Source of the DNA: an uncultured Clostridia bacterium
GTDB lineage: Bacteria > Bacillota > Clostridia > Oscillospirales > JAAYOS01
Direction: 5' to 3'
Assembly (NCBI GenBank): GCA_944386395.1
Contig: CALXAZ010000108.1
Location: 1-16,763, forward strand
DNA length: 16,763 nucleotides
Shown piece by piece: positions 7,864-15,073 of the stretch; positions within the stretch are counted from its first letter, which is position 1; each line of letters begins with the position of its first letter. Position numbers and translations under genes: made by a program. Below the pieces are notes generated by a model, which did no database searches, had not been told where the DNA came from, and saw nothing but the letters and a program-made list of their open reading frames with translations.

Positions 7864-7904
7864 ATCCCAAAAACAAAAAGGGGCGGGATATCCCGCCCCT
7901 TTTT
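7864..7904 (-). terminator. Perfect palindromic intrinsic terminator after the sugar isomerase gene
   Basis: Positions 7875-7904 form a perfect 30-bp palindrome. The arms are AAAAAGGGGCGGGAT and its exact complement, with the stem closing on a central GATATC. On the minus strand it is followed by TTTTTGTTTTT, starting directly behind the isomerase stop codon. The stem is flanked by A-runs and T-runs, so it would also terminate in the opposite direction. It insulates the his promoter from the sulfatase operon. Confidence 0.93.
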
Positions 7905-7905
7905 A

Positions 7906-8781
7906 TCAGTCTATTACCTTTTCGGTATAATATTTAAAATCTTCTTTCAGGCACGCTATCCTGTCCTCCGGAGTGTTATAGCTGCATGGACGCTCGTTAA
8001 TAAAGAACGGCTCTATTCCGGCTTCCTTTACCACCTTTGCATAGTAGTTCCAATCCACCGTACCCTGCCCGGCAGCACAGTTCATCTGCCGGCGCTCCTC
8101 CATCATCTTTTTCAAAACTTCCGGATCGGGCATATTTGCCTTTTTTCCATCCGCCGCAGCAACCCCCGGATGGAACACCGGATCCTTCATGCTATTTGCC
8201 TTTCCCGGTCCCTTTATTTTGTTCCATTCCTTGAGGTGTATGGCTTTTATCCTGTCTGCATATTTCCTTGTGAAATAGTATACATCTATACCTGCGTGCG
8301 CCGCATGACCGGCATCCATCTGGAACATGACATACTGTGGGTCGGTATTTTGTATGAGAATTTCAAGCAGATAATCATCCCCATCCCGGTTGAACTCTGT
8401 GGCATGGTTATGATATCCCACCATCAGACCATATTCAGCCGCCTTTTTCCCTTTTTCATTGAGAAGCCCGGCAAGCTCCATCGCCTCGGCCCTGTCGCAG
8501 AAGGGATGCGTGGAGATTATGGCATAGCTCCCTCCGATGGCCTGCAAAACGGGAAACCCTGCCTCGATATTGTCCATCGAAAAGTGTCCGGAACGACATC
8601 CAAGCTCATATTTTTCAAGCAATTCTTTCAGCTCATTGCCGTCGGTCACCGTTCCAAAGTTTCCGCCGAAAAACTCAACCCCGGCGTATCCCATCTCCTT
8701 TACTATTGCAAGCTGCTCCTCTGTGGTTTTCCCTCTTCCCGCGTCTCCCAGCGAAAACAGCTGAAGATACAGATCTTTCAT
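7906..8781 (-). CDS. Sugar phosphate isomerase/epimerase-like TIM-barrel protein
   Basis: A 291-residue member of the xylose-isomerase-like/AP-endonuclease-2 fold, the group that includes IolE, IolI and hydroxypyruvate isomerase. Members isomerise, epimerise or dehydrate keto-sugars at a divalent metal. Likely metal and catalytic positions from the start chosen are YHNH (123-126), FQMDAGHA with Asp156, IHLKEW with His182, and the C-terminal INERP with Glu263. The frame opens at a TTG two codons earlier, but the ATG at 8781 has AAAGGAG 6 nt upstream. It is the last gene of the sulfatase operon, following the Gfo/Idh/MocA gene by about 50 nt; these two families often act in sequence on one sugar. 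Substrate unknown. Confidence 0.85.
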   Translation of the reverse strand: MKDLYLQLFSLGDAGRGKTTEEQLAIVKEMGYAGVEFFGGNFGTVTDGNELKELLEKYELGCRSGHFSMDNIEAGFPVLQAIGGSYAIISTHPFCDRAEAMELAGLLNEKGKKAAEYGLMVGYHNHATEFNRDGDDYLLEILIQNTDPQYVMFQMDAGHAAHAGIDVYYFTRKYADRIKAIHLKEWNKIKGPGKANSMKDPVFHPGVAAADGKKANMPDPEVLKKMMEERRQMNCAAGQGTVDWNYYAKVVKEAGIEPFFINERPCSYNTPEDRIACLKEDFKYYTEKVID

Positions 8782-8799
8782 GTGCAACTCCTTTCATAG

Positions 8800-8817
8800 G
8801 CGGATAATCCTGTCCGC
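8800..8817 (-). other. Small intercistronic hairpin
   Basis: GCGGA (8800-8804) and TCCGC (8813-8817) pair across an 8-nt loop between the dehydrogenase and isomerase genes. There is no U-tract, so it is not a terminator. It could mark mRNA processing or protect a 3' end, but five pairs is little and it may be chance. Confidence 0.3.
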
Positions 8818-8832
8818 ATATCACAATCTTGA

Positions 8833-10029
8833 TTAGAAATCGTACTCAAATACGCCCCACTCGGTTTCCTGGCGGCGCATCGCCGTCGACTCTGCAAGGC
8901 TGTCGATCTCGTCTGCCGTAACCTCGCGTCCAATCTTTCCGCTAAGGAATATACCCTCGCTGAGCTGCGCTGTTTTCAGCGTTATCTCCTGGGTCTGTAT
9001 CCTCTCAGGTATTATTCCCTGAAGATATGCGTACCAATGAGCATGCTGCTCATAGCGATAGCGGAGCGTCGGATCAATAGACTGCTCGAGCATTATATTT
9101 TCGTTTATGCCAAGATCTATATCGATATTGCGGTTTTCATCATCTATTTTAAAGTATTTTATGCCAAGCGGAGGCGGATTGCCCGCTATTCTCTGCCCCT
9201 TCGGATCTGTATAGAAACGGAAACCGCCCTTGCTGCCGCAGAGCACCGGATCTCCAAACGTATCAAGATTTATTGCCCACGCCTCTGCCATCTCAAAGGT
9301 CAGGTTCCCCTTGTACTTTGCAAAGCCGAGACCCAGCTCCTCAACTCCAAATTCACGCCCTTCAAGCAAGCGCGGATCAATGTCTATCTCTTGATATGTC
9401 GAACCAGATACCCTCTCAAGCTCTGGAAGTCCCAAAATATACAAAAGCTGTGAAATATGATAGATACCCATATCGAACAGCGCCCCATGACCCGCAACTT
9501 CCTTTGAATAGAAATTCGGAGAGAGCCCCTTCATATCGCAGCCCGGACGCCCACGGCGGCGTATCCCTGTGGAACGCGCATAATATACCTTGCCAAGCTC
9601 CCCTGCCTCAACCATTTTTCTGGCGATGCGGGAGGTCGGGGTAAAAACAGTATTTACCTGCACAGCAAGCTCTTTTTTATAGACCTTTGAGGCCTCATAC
9701 ATCGTCTTTGCATCTATATATGAAGCTGCCATCGGTTTTTCACAGAAACAATGTTTCCCTGCACGCATAACGGCAATAGACAGAGGGGCATGCAGGTTAT
9801 TATGTACGCACACATCAACAGTGTCTATATCGTCCCTCGCAAGGAGATCCCTGTAATCTGTATATCGGTCCTTTTCGGGAATACCATATTTTTCTCCCCA
9901 TGCATCGAGCACTTTTTTATCTATGTCGCAGCATGCCACAACCTTGATTCCCGGTATCTTTTCATAGTTTGCCATGTGTCGGTGGGATATTACACCGGTA
10001 CCTATAAATCCAACCCTTATTTCTTTCAT
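8833..10029 (-). CDS. Gfo/Idh/MocA family NAD(P)-dependent oxidoreductase
   Basis: A 398-residue two-domain dehydrogenase. The N-terminal Rossmann fold has the dinucleotide loop GFIGTG (7-12) and an acidic CCDID (33-37) at the end of the second strand, which suggests NAD. The family-defining EKP is at 97-99 (CFCEKPMA), with Lys98 the expected proton-relay residue. The C-terminal alpha/beta domain carries DMGIYH (187-191 region, Asp187 and His191), matching the DxGxxxH catalytic pair. Members oxidise or epimerise hydroxyls on sugars, inositols and amino sugars. The ATG at 10029 has AAAGGAG 8 nt upstream. It lies between the sulfatase and TIM-barrel genes, so it probably acts on the desulfated product; the substrate is not predictable. 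Confidence 0.93.
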   Translation of the reverse strand: MKEIRVGFIGTGVISHRHMANYEKIPGIKVVACCDIDKKVLDAWGEKYGIPEKDRYTDYRDLLARDDIDTVDVCVHNNLHAPLSIAVMRAGKHCFCEKPMAASYIDAKTMYEASKVYKKELAVQVNTVFTPTSRIARKMVEAGELGKVYYARSTGIRRRGRPGCDMKGLSPNFYSKEVAGHGALFDMGIYHISQLLYILGLPELERVSGSTYQEIDIDPRLLEGREFGVEELGLGFAKYKGNLTFEMAEAWAINLDTFGDPVLCGSKGGFRFYTDPKGQRIAGNPPPLGIKYFKIDDENRNIDIDLGINENIMLEQSIDPTLRYRYEQHAHWYAYLQGIIPERIQTQEITLKTAQLSEGIFLSGKIGREVTADEIDSLAESTAMRRQETEWGVFEYDF

Positions 10030-10055
10030 TTCTAGTCTCCTTTCTAGCTATCAGC

Positions 10056-11579
10056 CTATTCGTGACCCTCGTGCGGAACAACGTCCGACGTATTTATAAA
10101 CCATCTGAGCATTGCAGCTGTGAGTTCATTTTTCAGTGACCCATACTCCGGATTATCAAACAGGTTTATATACTCGTGAGGATCTTCCTGCATATCATAA
10201 AGCTCTCCCTCGCCCGTGGAGCGATAGACAAACTTATATCTGTTATCCCTGCGCATCGCGCTGCGGGCAACTGTCTCGGGTGCCTGCTGCTGCTGCGCCA
10301 TCTTCGGATAATATTGCGTTCCATCTATCATAAGCGGAGCATATGACGGCGTACCCTCAAAGCAATGTGGCTCACGGGTATCATATCCTCCCTCGCTGTA
10401 TACAACGCGGCTTTCATCCCCGACTGCACCCTCAAGCTGCGGCAACAGTGACACTCCAAACTGGTCATGCTTTATTTCAAGTCCCTCGATATCAAACACC
10501 GTGGGGAAAATGTCAATATTCTGTGTCGGTGTTGACACGCGATGCCCCTCTGCCCCGCCTGGCTTGCGGATTATGAGCGGGACTCGTGTAAGCATATCAT
10601 CAAGAGCACTCGGCCATTTCTCTACAAGACTGCAATCTCCCGCCCAGTCTCCATGGTCAGAGCATACAATTATCGTCGTATCATCATATATTCCCTGTGC
10701 TTTCAGCTCATCAACCACCTTGCCAAACAGCATATCGGTATATGTTATCATTGCCAGATATATTGCGTTTACCTTGCGGAATGCCTCATACTCGACATCC
10801 CCTGCCTCGCGGAACTTGCGGTAAGTTTCATAAAGCTTTGGCTTGTTCTCAAGCCACTTCATATCCTTCATCGGCACTTCTGCAGGATCATACATGTCGT
10901 ACATGCTCTCTATTACTGCATACGGAGGATGCGGATTGCCAAGCGGGAGAAACAGGAAAAATGGAGCCTCGTCATGAGCATGCTTCTTGATAAACTCTAT
11001 TCCCTCATCCACATTTTTTGCATCTCCCATACCGACGCCCATTTTCGGTGCATCAGGGTTTTCGCTTATCGGATTGCCAAGCATCATATAGTTTTTCCTG
11101 CGCTGTACCGGATCTGTCACGGGCTGGCGGCTAAATCCAGCAAATCCTCCGGGCTTTTTCTCCGGGGATTTTGGGTCTACCCCTGCTGCTTTGCTTCCAT
11201 CTGGCTGCTTGGACCCCATATGCCCAAAGGTAACCGGGCAATGCTCCACAAAGCTTTCAGCAAAAGCTTCCGGGGTGAGCATATGGTTTTTCCCAAAGAG
11301 CCCGGTAGTATAACCTGCCTGCTTGAGATATCTAAAGAAATTGGGTTCATGATCTGTTACTTCGTACTTAAGCGTACGGTGACCATGAACATGTGGATAC
11401 CATCCGGTAATAAGAGCGCATCTCGATGCCATGCACACAGGATGCTGGGTATAGTTATTCTCAAACAGCGTACCCTCAGCAGCAAGCGCGTCAAAATTCG
11501 GTGTCTTAACCAAAGGATGCCCATAGCATGACATACTTTCTGCCCTCAGCTCATCTGGAAAATAGAACACATAATTCAT
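10056..11579 (-). CDS. Sulfatase-family hydrolase (alkaline phosphatase superfamily)
   Basis: A 507-residue protein of the arylsulfatase/phosphonate monoester hydrolase group; no signal peptide, so it is probably cytoplasmic. From the start chosen: metal-site FPDELRAES (7-15), the formylglycine site CMASR (49-53) followed by TGWYPHVHGHRT, FGKNH (96-100 region, Lys97 and His99), NPHPPY (216-221), CSDHGD with Asp308/His309, and VEKWP with Lys321. The C-terminus carries the usual ELYDMQEDPHEYINL. The canonical signature is C/S-x-P-S-R; here Pro is Ala. The ATG at 11579 is preferred over the one at 11588, because AAAGGAG abuts the latter but is 9 nt from the former. First gene of the operon, divergent from the LysR gene. 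A phosphodiester or phosphonate ester substrate is possible. Confidence 0.9.
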   Translation of the reverse strand: MNYVFYFPDELRAESMSCYGHPLVKTPNFDALAAEGTLFENNYTQHPVCMASRCALITGWYPHVHGHRTLKYEVTDHEPNFFRYLKQAGYTTGLFGKNHMLTPEAFAESFVEHCPVTFGHMGSKQPDGSKAAGVDPKSPEKKPGGFAGFSRQPVTDPVQRRKNYMMLGNPISENPDAPKMGVGMGDAKNVDEGIEFIKKHAHDEAPFFLFLPLGNPHPPYAVIESMYDMYDPAEVPMKDMKWLENKPKLYETYRKFREAGDVEYEAFRKVNAIYLAMITYTDMLFGKVVDELKAQGIYDDTTIIVCSDHGDWAGDCSLVEKWPSALDDMLTRVPLIIRKPGGAEGHRVSTPTQNIDIFPTVFDIEGLEIKHDQFGVSLLPQLEGAVGDESRVVYSEGGYDTREPHCFEGTPSYAPLMIDGTQYYPKMAQQQQAPETVARSAMRRDNRYKFVYRSTGEGELYDMQEDPHEYINLFDNPEYGSLKNELTAAMLRWFINTSDVVPHEGHE

Positions 11580-11595
11580 AGTTTGCATCTCCTTT

Positions 11596-11655
11596 ATGTA
11601 ATTGATTTTATCGGCACAAATAGTATATTACATCATCCAATACTGATGTAATATA
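11596..11655. promoter_or_regulatory. Candidate LysR operator and sulfatase-operon promoter
   Basis: An 11-bp perfect inverted repeat, TATATTACATC (11624-11634) and GATGTAATATA (11645-11655), is separated by 10 bp. It overlaps the best minus-strand -10 (TATACT, 11622-11627), with TTACAT 18 nt upstream as a weak -35. A third copy of the core heptamer (ATGTAAT, 11596-11602) lies just downstream of that promoter. A transcription factor bound here would control the sulfatase operon, and the adjacent LysR-type gene is the obvious candidate. The repeat is seen directly; the binding protein is inferred. Confidence 0.65.
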
Positions 11656-11704
11656 TAAATTCAAAAGATATTTTAGCTTTGGTCTTACTCTTTTATCTTT
11701 CAGG

Positions 11705-11733
11705 TTTACAAATTTATAAAATTTTTTTATAAT
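11705..11733 (+). promoter_or_regulatory. Sigma-A promoter of the LysR-type gene
   Basis: TTTACA (11705-11710), 17 nt, then a perfect TATAAT (11728-11733). The start of transcription would be close to 11740. A copy of the ATTACAT heptamer (11738-11744) sits right on that start, which is where an autorepressing regulator would bind. The gene's GGAGG follows at 11758-11762. Confidence 0.85.
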
Positions 11734-11769
11734 TTATATTACATTTTACAGCGAAACGGAGGTATCTTA

Positions 11770-12732
11770 ATGGATATTCGTGAACCGCGGTATATCGCTG
11801 CGATTGCCAAGTATAAAAATCTGAGTGTTGCAGCAGAACATCTCCATATCACTCAACCCACGCTCTCCTCTTTTCTCAAAAAGCAGGAGCTTGAGCTTGG
11901 CTCTTCCCTATTTTCTCGTGTTGGAAATAAGCTTATCCCAACTGCTGTTGGCGAATGTTACATCGAAGCTGCCCAGAAAATGATAGATGCTAACCTGCAA
12001 CTTAAGGCTCAGCTTCAAAGCATTCTCAGAGAAAAAGACTCCTATCGGCTGAGAATAGGTATAACTCCAACATTTGGCTCAGTCGTTCTGGCTCAGATTT
12101 TTACAACATTCCAGAGCAATATGCCCTATTGCAACCTCTCTCTAATAACCAGACGCACTGCCGCATCTCTAGAAGAGATGCTCCTTAACGGTGAAATCGA
12201 CTTTGCCTTTGTTTTGAGACGTGATACTCGCCCGGCAAACCACATCGAACGATTTGAAATCTGGAAAAGGGAATTTCTTCTCATTGTTCCTTCGTTACCA
12301 GTATTTACAAAACTGTCAAAAACTGAGCCAGGAAGAGAATATTCGCATCTTGATATTTCACTACTTGAAAACGAGCCTTTCCTTGTATATGACGATCCTT
12401 TATACGTTGAAACCGCTCAAAGTTTTTTTAAAAAGGCAGGCATATCCCCAAAAATTATACACATGGCATCAGAGCAGAACCTGTACACGGTTCTCCGTTG
12501 CGGATATGGTGTCAGTCTGCATACCTATGAACCAAACGGGCTTGATTTTCCAACATACAGCACTGTCGACCCCACACCTTTACAATACTATTATCCGGCA
12601 CATCAGCCCGAATATATTACATACTGTGCCGAATGGCGGGGCGGCGAATCAGATAAAGCTGCTATCAGAACGGCAATAGATGCCATCTCTGACACGCGCC
12701 GGGTCTTTAACAGCCAGGGGCAAAACCCATGA
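11770..12732 (+). CDS. LysR-type transcriptional regulator
   Basis: A 320-residue LTTR and the only intact plus-strand gene. The N-terminal winged helix-turn-helix is clear: MDIREPRYIAAIAKYKNLSV, then AAEHLHITQPTLSSFLKKQE with the recognition helix at about 28-38, and ELGSSLFSR. A linker helix runs to about residue 95, followed by a periplasmic-binding-protein-like effector domain starting YRLRIGITPTFGS. The ATG at 11770 has GGAGG 7 nt upstream. It is transcribed divergently from the sulfatase operon, the usual layout for an LTTR and its target. A shared inverted repeat in the intergenic region supports regulation of both. The co-inducer is unknown, presumably the substrate or an intermediate of the neighbouring pathway. 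Confidence 0.94.
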   Translation: MDIREPRYIAAIAKYKNLSVAAEHLHITQPTLSSFLKKQELELGSSLFSRVGNKLIPTAVGECYIEAAQKMIDANLQLKAQLQSILREKDSYRLRIGITPTFGSVVLAQIFTTFQSNMPYCNLSLITRRTAASLEEMLLNGEIDFAFVLRRDTRPANHIERFEIWKREFLLIVPSLPVFTKLSKTEPGREYSHLDISLLENEPFLVYDDPLYVETAQSFFKKAGISPKIIHMASEQNLYTVLRCGYGVSLHTYEPNGLDFPTYSTVDPTPLQYYYPAHQPEYITYCAEWRGGESDKAAIRTAIDAISDTRRVFNSQGQNP

Positions 12733-12750
12733 TCTCTCGGGCTTTGCCCC
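12717..12750. terminator. Hairpin between convergent LysR and solute-binding genes
   Basis: GGGGCAAAACCC (12717-12728) pairs with GGGCTTTGCCCC (12739-12750) around a 10-nt loop, eleven of twelve positions complementary. The LysR stop codon (12730-12732) lies in the loop. Neither strand has a proper U-tract, so termination efficiency is doubtful. Its position between two convergent genes suggests a bidirectional 3'-end structure. Confidence 0.55.
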
Positions 12751-12781
12751 CATTAAAAGGAGAAATTTATTTGCCGTTCAT

Positions 12782-14515
12782 TTATTTGAGATCGTTGATA
12801 CCATATTCCTCAAGCTGTGCCTCTGTATAGCCAACTGTAATATCGCGTGCGGCATACATGTCATATGCCTGCTGAGCCCACTCTATCATCTGACCAACAT
12901 TCATATTTTGGAGCTCCTGTTCAAACGCTGCCCAGTCATTTTCTATCGAGAGCTGACCTGTGATAAACTTGACAGAATACTCTTCAACCATTGTGTTTAT
13001 ATCGTTAAATATTGTCGAATACTCTGTCTGGTGCTCTTCTGCAACATTGAGGGTAGGGGTGCGCTGGTAATCGAGATGCGTGTCCCATATCTCTGCCGTT
13101 TCGAGGGCCTCCTCTGACATTTGCGGGCTTATTTCACGCTCCCAATAGTAGTTTCCGGAGAAAGAACCGTGAATAAGCGCATACCTTGTCATCTGTGCCG
13201 TAAGCGATAATCCATCAGGGCTATTTGTGATGAAGTCCTCAAATACAGGGTTACCATCCTCATCATAGTGGAATGTCTCATTTTCAATCCCATAGTTTGC
13301 AAGCAGAGTCCCCTCTTCTGTGTACAAGTAGTCCTGGTACTGGCAGAACACAGGGATAAGAGATTCATCCATTGACGTAGTAATTGAGGTAGTGGTATTA
13401 ACCGCGTGGACAGGGTTCGTTCCAGCCCCGATATGTCTCTCCATATCTGCGCTTTCGAGCGGCACCTCTATGGCTGCCCACTTTCCATCGTCCACTGTCT
13501 GCATGTTATACCTATCATAGTTGATATACATAATCGGACCAACTATCAGGTCGCCATTGAGGAAAAGTGATTCATAGTCCGACGACTTCCGGCTGTAAAA
13601 ATCCTTATCAATCAAGTTTTCCGTATACCACTTGTTCATAAGGGTGATATAATCCTTAAATTCGGGCTGGTTGGCACTGTATCTGATCTCCCCGTCTATG
13701 GCATACAACCTTGTATTCATGTTCATACCAGCCATCATATATGTATCCAAACCATTGCCCGTACCGCTTGAAATATATAACGTTGCCGGATTTGAATACC
13801 CTGCGTTTACAAGGCTTGTGAGCATCTCATACCAGTCGTCGTATGTAACTACGCTGCTTAAATCAATACCAATCTCATCTGTGATATCCTTGCGGATAAG
13901 CGGTCCCATGAAAGCTTCCTGCTCATTAATCTTAAGGCGATCCCAGAATGCAATATATCCCGCGTCAGTCGTTGTATTAAGAAGCGTATCCAGGTCAACG
14001 CTTCTGGCCTTCATATAGTTCTGCATATATTCTGTATACGGAGCCAGATCCACCAGTATTCCATCGTTTATAAACTTGTCAAATCCGCCGATATAGTATC
14101 CCGAATTGCCTATTATCGCATCTGTATACTGCTCAGAAGCTATCATCAGGTTAAACTGCGCGGTCTCCTGCCCAGTGACAGGATGTGTCCACTCAATATG
14201 CACATTGGTACGTTTTTCAAGCTCCTGACGGGCAACTGAGTCATTTTGACTGTTCATACCTGCCGATGAATCAGGTGTTCCACCCCACATCGTTATTGTG
14301 ACAACCTCATCACTACATGGAAGCTGGACATCAAATTCTCCATTTTCATTCATCTGCGGTCCTTCATCTGTAGCCTCAGTTGTACTGTCTGCAGCAGTTG
14401 TTGCAGCGGTTGTTGCAGTAGTAGCCGCAGTTGTTGTATCGTCTTCCCCGCATGCTGCAAAAGAAAGCACTATAATGAGTACCAACAAAATGGCATATAT
14501 CTTTTTTGCTACCAT
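12782..14515 (-). CDS. Extracellular solute-binding lipoprotein (family 1, LplA/YtcQ-like)
   Basis: A 577-residue ABC-importer binding protein. Residues 1-21 are a lipoprotein signal peptide (KK, then a hydrophobic run) ending SFAAC, so Cys22 is lipidated and anchors the protein outside the membrane. A Thr/Ala-rich, low-complexity linker (about 26-48) follows, then the bilobal binding domain from VVTITMWGG. Size and style match the large carbohydrate-binding LplA/YtcQ proteins of Firmicutes. ATG at 14515 with AAAGGAGGGA upstream. No permease (LplB/YtcP-like) or ATPase gene is in the window, so it works with partners elsewhere or is an orphan. Convergent with the LysR gene and near the sulfatase operon, so it may import that pathway's substrate. 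Confidence 0.88.
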   Translation of the reverse strand: MVAKKIYAILLVLIIVLSFAACGEDDTTTAATTATTAATTAADSTTEATDEGPQMNENGEFDVQLPCSDEVVTITMWGGTPDSSAGMNSQNDSVARQELEKRTNVHIEWTHPVTGQETAQFNLMIASEQYTDAIIGNSGYYIGGFDKFINDGILVDLAPYTEYMQNYMKARSVDLDTLLNTTTDAGYIAFWDRLKINEQEAFMGPLIRKDITDEIGIDLSSVVTYDDWYEMLTSLVNAGYSNPATLYISSGTGNGLDTYMMAGMNMNTRLYAIDGEIRYSANQPEFKDYITLMNKWYTENLIDKDFYSRKSSDYESLFLNGDLIVGPIMYINYDRYNMQTVDDGKWAAIEVPLESADMERHIGAGTNPVHAVNTTTSITTSMDESLIPVFCQYQDYLYTEEGTLLANYGIENETFHYDEDGNPVFEDFITNSPDGLSLTAQMTRYALIHGSFSGNYYWEREISPQMSEEALETAEIWDTHLDYQRTPTLNVAEEHQTEYSTIFNDINTMVEEYSVKFITGQLSIENDWAAFEQELQNMNVGQMIEWAQQAYDMYAARDITVGYTEAQLEEYGINDLK

Positions 14516-14568
14516 TGTTATTCCCTCCTTTGATAATTACTGTTCTGTGTATCATCGATGACATTATT

Positions 14569-14597
14569 ATTTTATATTTGGTAAATCCATAATTCAA
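14569..14597 (-). promoter_or_regulatory. Probable promoter of the solute-binding protein gene
   Basis: On the minus strand TTGAAT (14592-14597), 17 nt, TAAAAT (14569-14574), about 54 bp before the start codon. Both hexamers match sigma-A moderately. The region is very AT-rich, so alternatives are easy to find and the call is tentative. Confidence 0.5.
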
Positions 14598-14868
14598 ATT
14601 GATAGTTTTAATTAAAAGTATTGATTAAATTTATAGTAGGCTATTTTTTATCAGTTTCAGATGTTTCTTTCAAAATTTCTCATCATCTTTTATAAAATTC
14701 CCCCACTATTTTTGTGACATTTTGTAATAATAGCCTTCTTACAAAATATTATTAGAGAAGTCTATTCGCTACTTTTAAAATTAAAAGGTCTAAGCTAACT
14801 GTATATAAAATTTCAAAGTAAATAAAAACCTATCTTCACGAAAAATTAGCTTGATATTATCGGTTCTA

Positions 14869-14908
14869 TAAAAAAAGGACAGGAGTCTACGCTCCTGTCC
14901 TTTTTTAT
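14869..14908. terminator. Bidirectional intrinsic terminator
   Basis: GGACAGGAG (14877-14885) and CTCCTGTCC (14892-14900) pair across a 6-nt loop. The stem is flanked by seven A on the left and six T on the right, so it has a U-tract in either direction. On the minus strand it would end transcripts coming from the acetyltransferase/DUF1349 pair about 160 nt upstream, and so protect the solute-binding gene from read-through. Confidence 0.92.
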
Positions 14909-15001
14909 AATACTTTCTTAGCACAAATGATATACCCTATATTCCAGGAAACGATGTGTTGAAGAAATGATCTTCTCTGGTCGGATGCAAATCAGTATAT
15001 C

Positions 15002-15073
15002 ATTGTAACCAGCTATGAACTATTCTTTCTGATCCTGGCTATTATCATGGTCTCAAGCCATATATTTGATTAA
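15002..15073 (+). pseudogene. Possible relic of a holin-like small membrane peptide
   Basis: A short plus-strand frame reads VTSYELFFLILAIIMVSS and ends HIFD-stop at 15071-15073. The composition, a (V/I)T-x-YE start followed by one hydrophobic helix, resembles the small putative holin-like toxins common beside clostridial mobile elements. The codon where ATG is expected is ATT (15002-15004), and there is no ribosome binding site, so it is probably not expressed. It overlaps the last 4 nt of the DUF1349 gene. The resemblance is from memory of the family and the piece is only 23 codons, so chance is possible. Confidence 0.3.

Larger units (their letters stand above)
14516..15069. other. AT-rich intergenic region without an intact gene
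   Basis: A 554-bp stretch, strikingly AT-rich between 14570 and 14870. It holds the ribosome binding site and a probable promoter for the solute-binding gene, and two AT-rich dyads: ATTTTGTAA/TTACAAAAT at 14719-14747 (11-bp spacer) and CTTTTAA/TTAAAAG at 14772-14787. It also holds a strong bidirectional terminator at 14869-14908. The part from 14910 to 15073 contains only a possible relic of a small membrane peptide. I see no tRNA, riboswitch or other gene in it. Confidence 0.7.

Noticed and set aside
7801..7875. Possible T-box or attenuator before hisZ
   Set aside because: The gap is too short, the T-box consensus AGGGTGGNACCGCG is absent, and the promoter lies downstream of it.
10542..11531. 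A 329-codon plus-strand frame opposite the sulfatase gene
   Set aside because: Antisense shadow of a clear sulfatase; residue pattern is not protein-like and there is no ribosome binding site that fits.
14298..14561. Plus-strand frame with a Val/Ala-rich hydrophobic stretch resembling a membrane helix
   Set aside because: It is the antisense of the Thr/Ala linker and signal peptide of the solute-binding protein; the hydrophobic run is just the complement of repeated ACT/GCT/GCA codons.
14376..14597. Minus-strand 73-codon frame rich in Cys/Asn overlapping the solute-binding gene start
   Set aside because: Out-of-frame reading of the same repetitive linker DNA; no family and it conflicts with the strongly supported gene.
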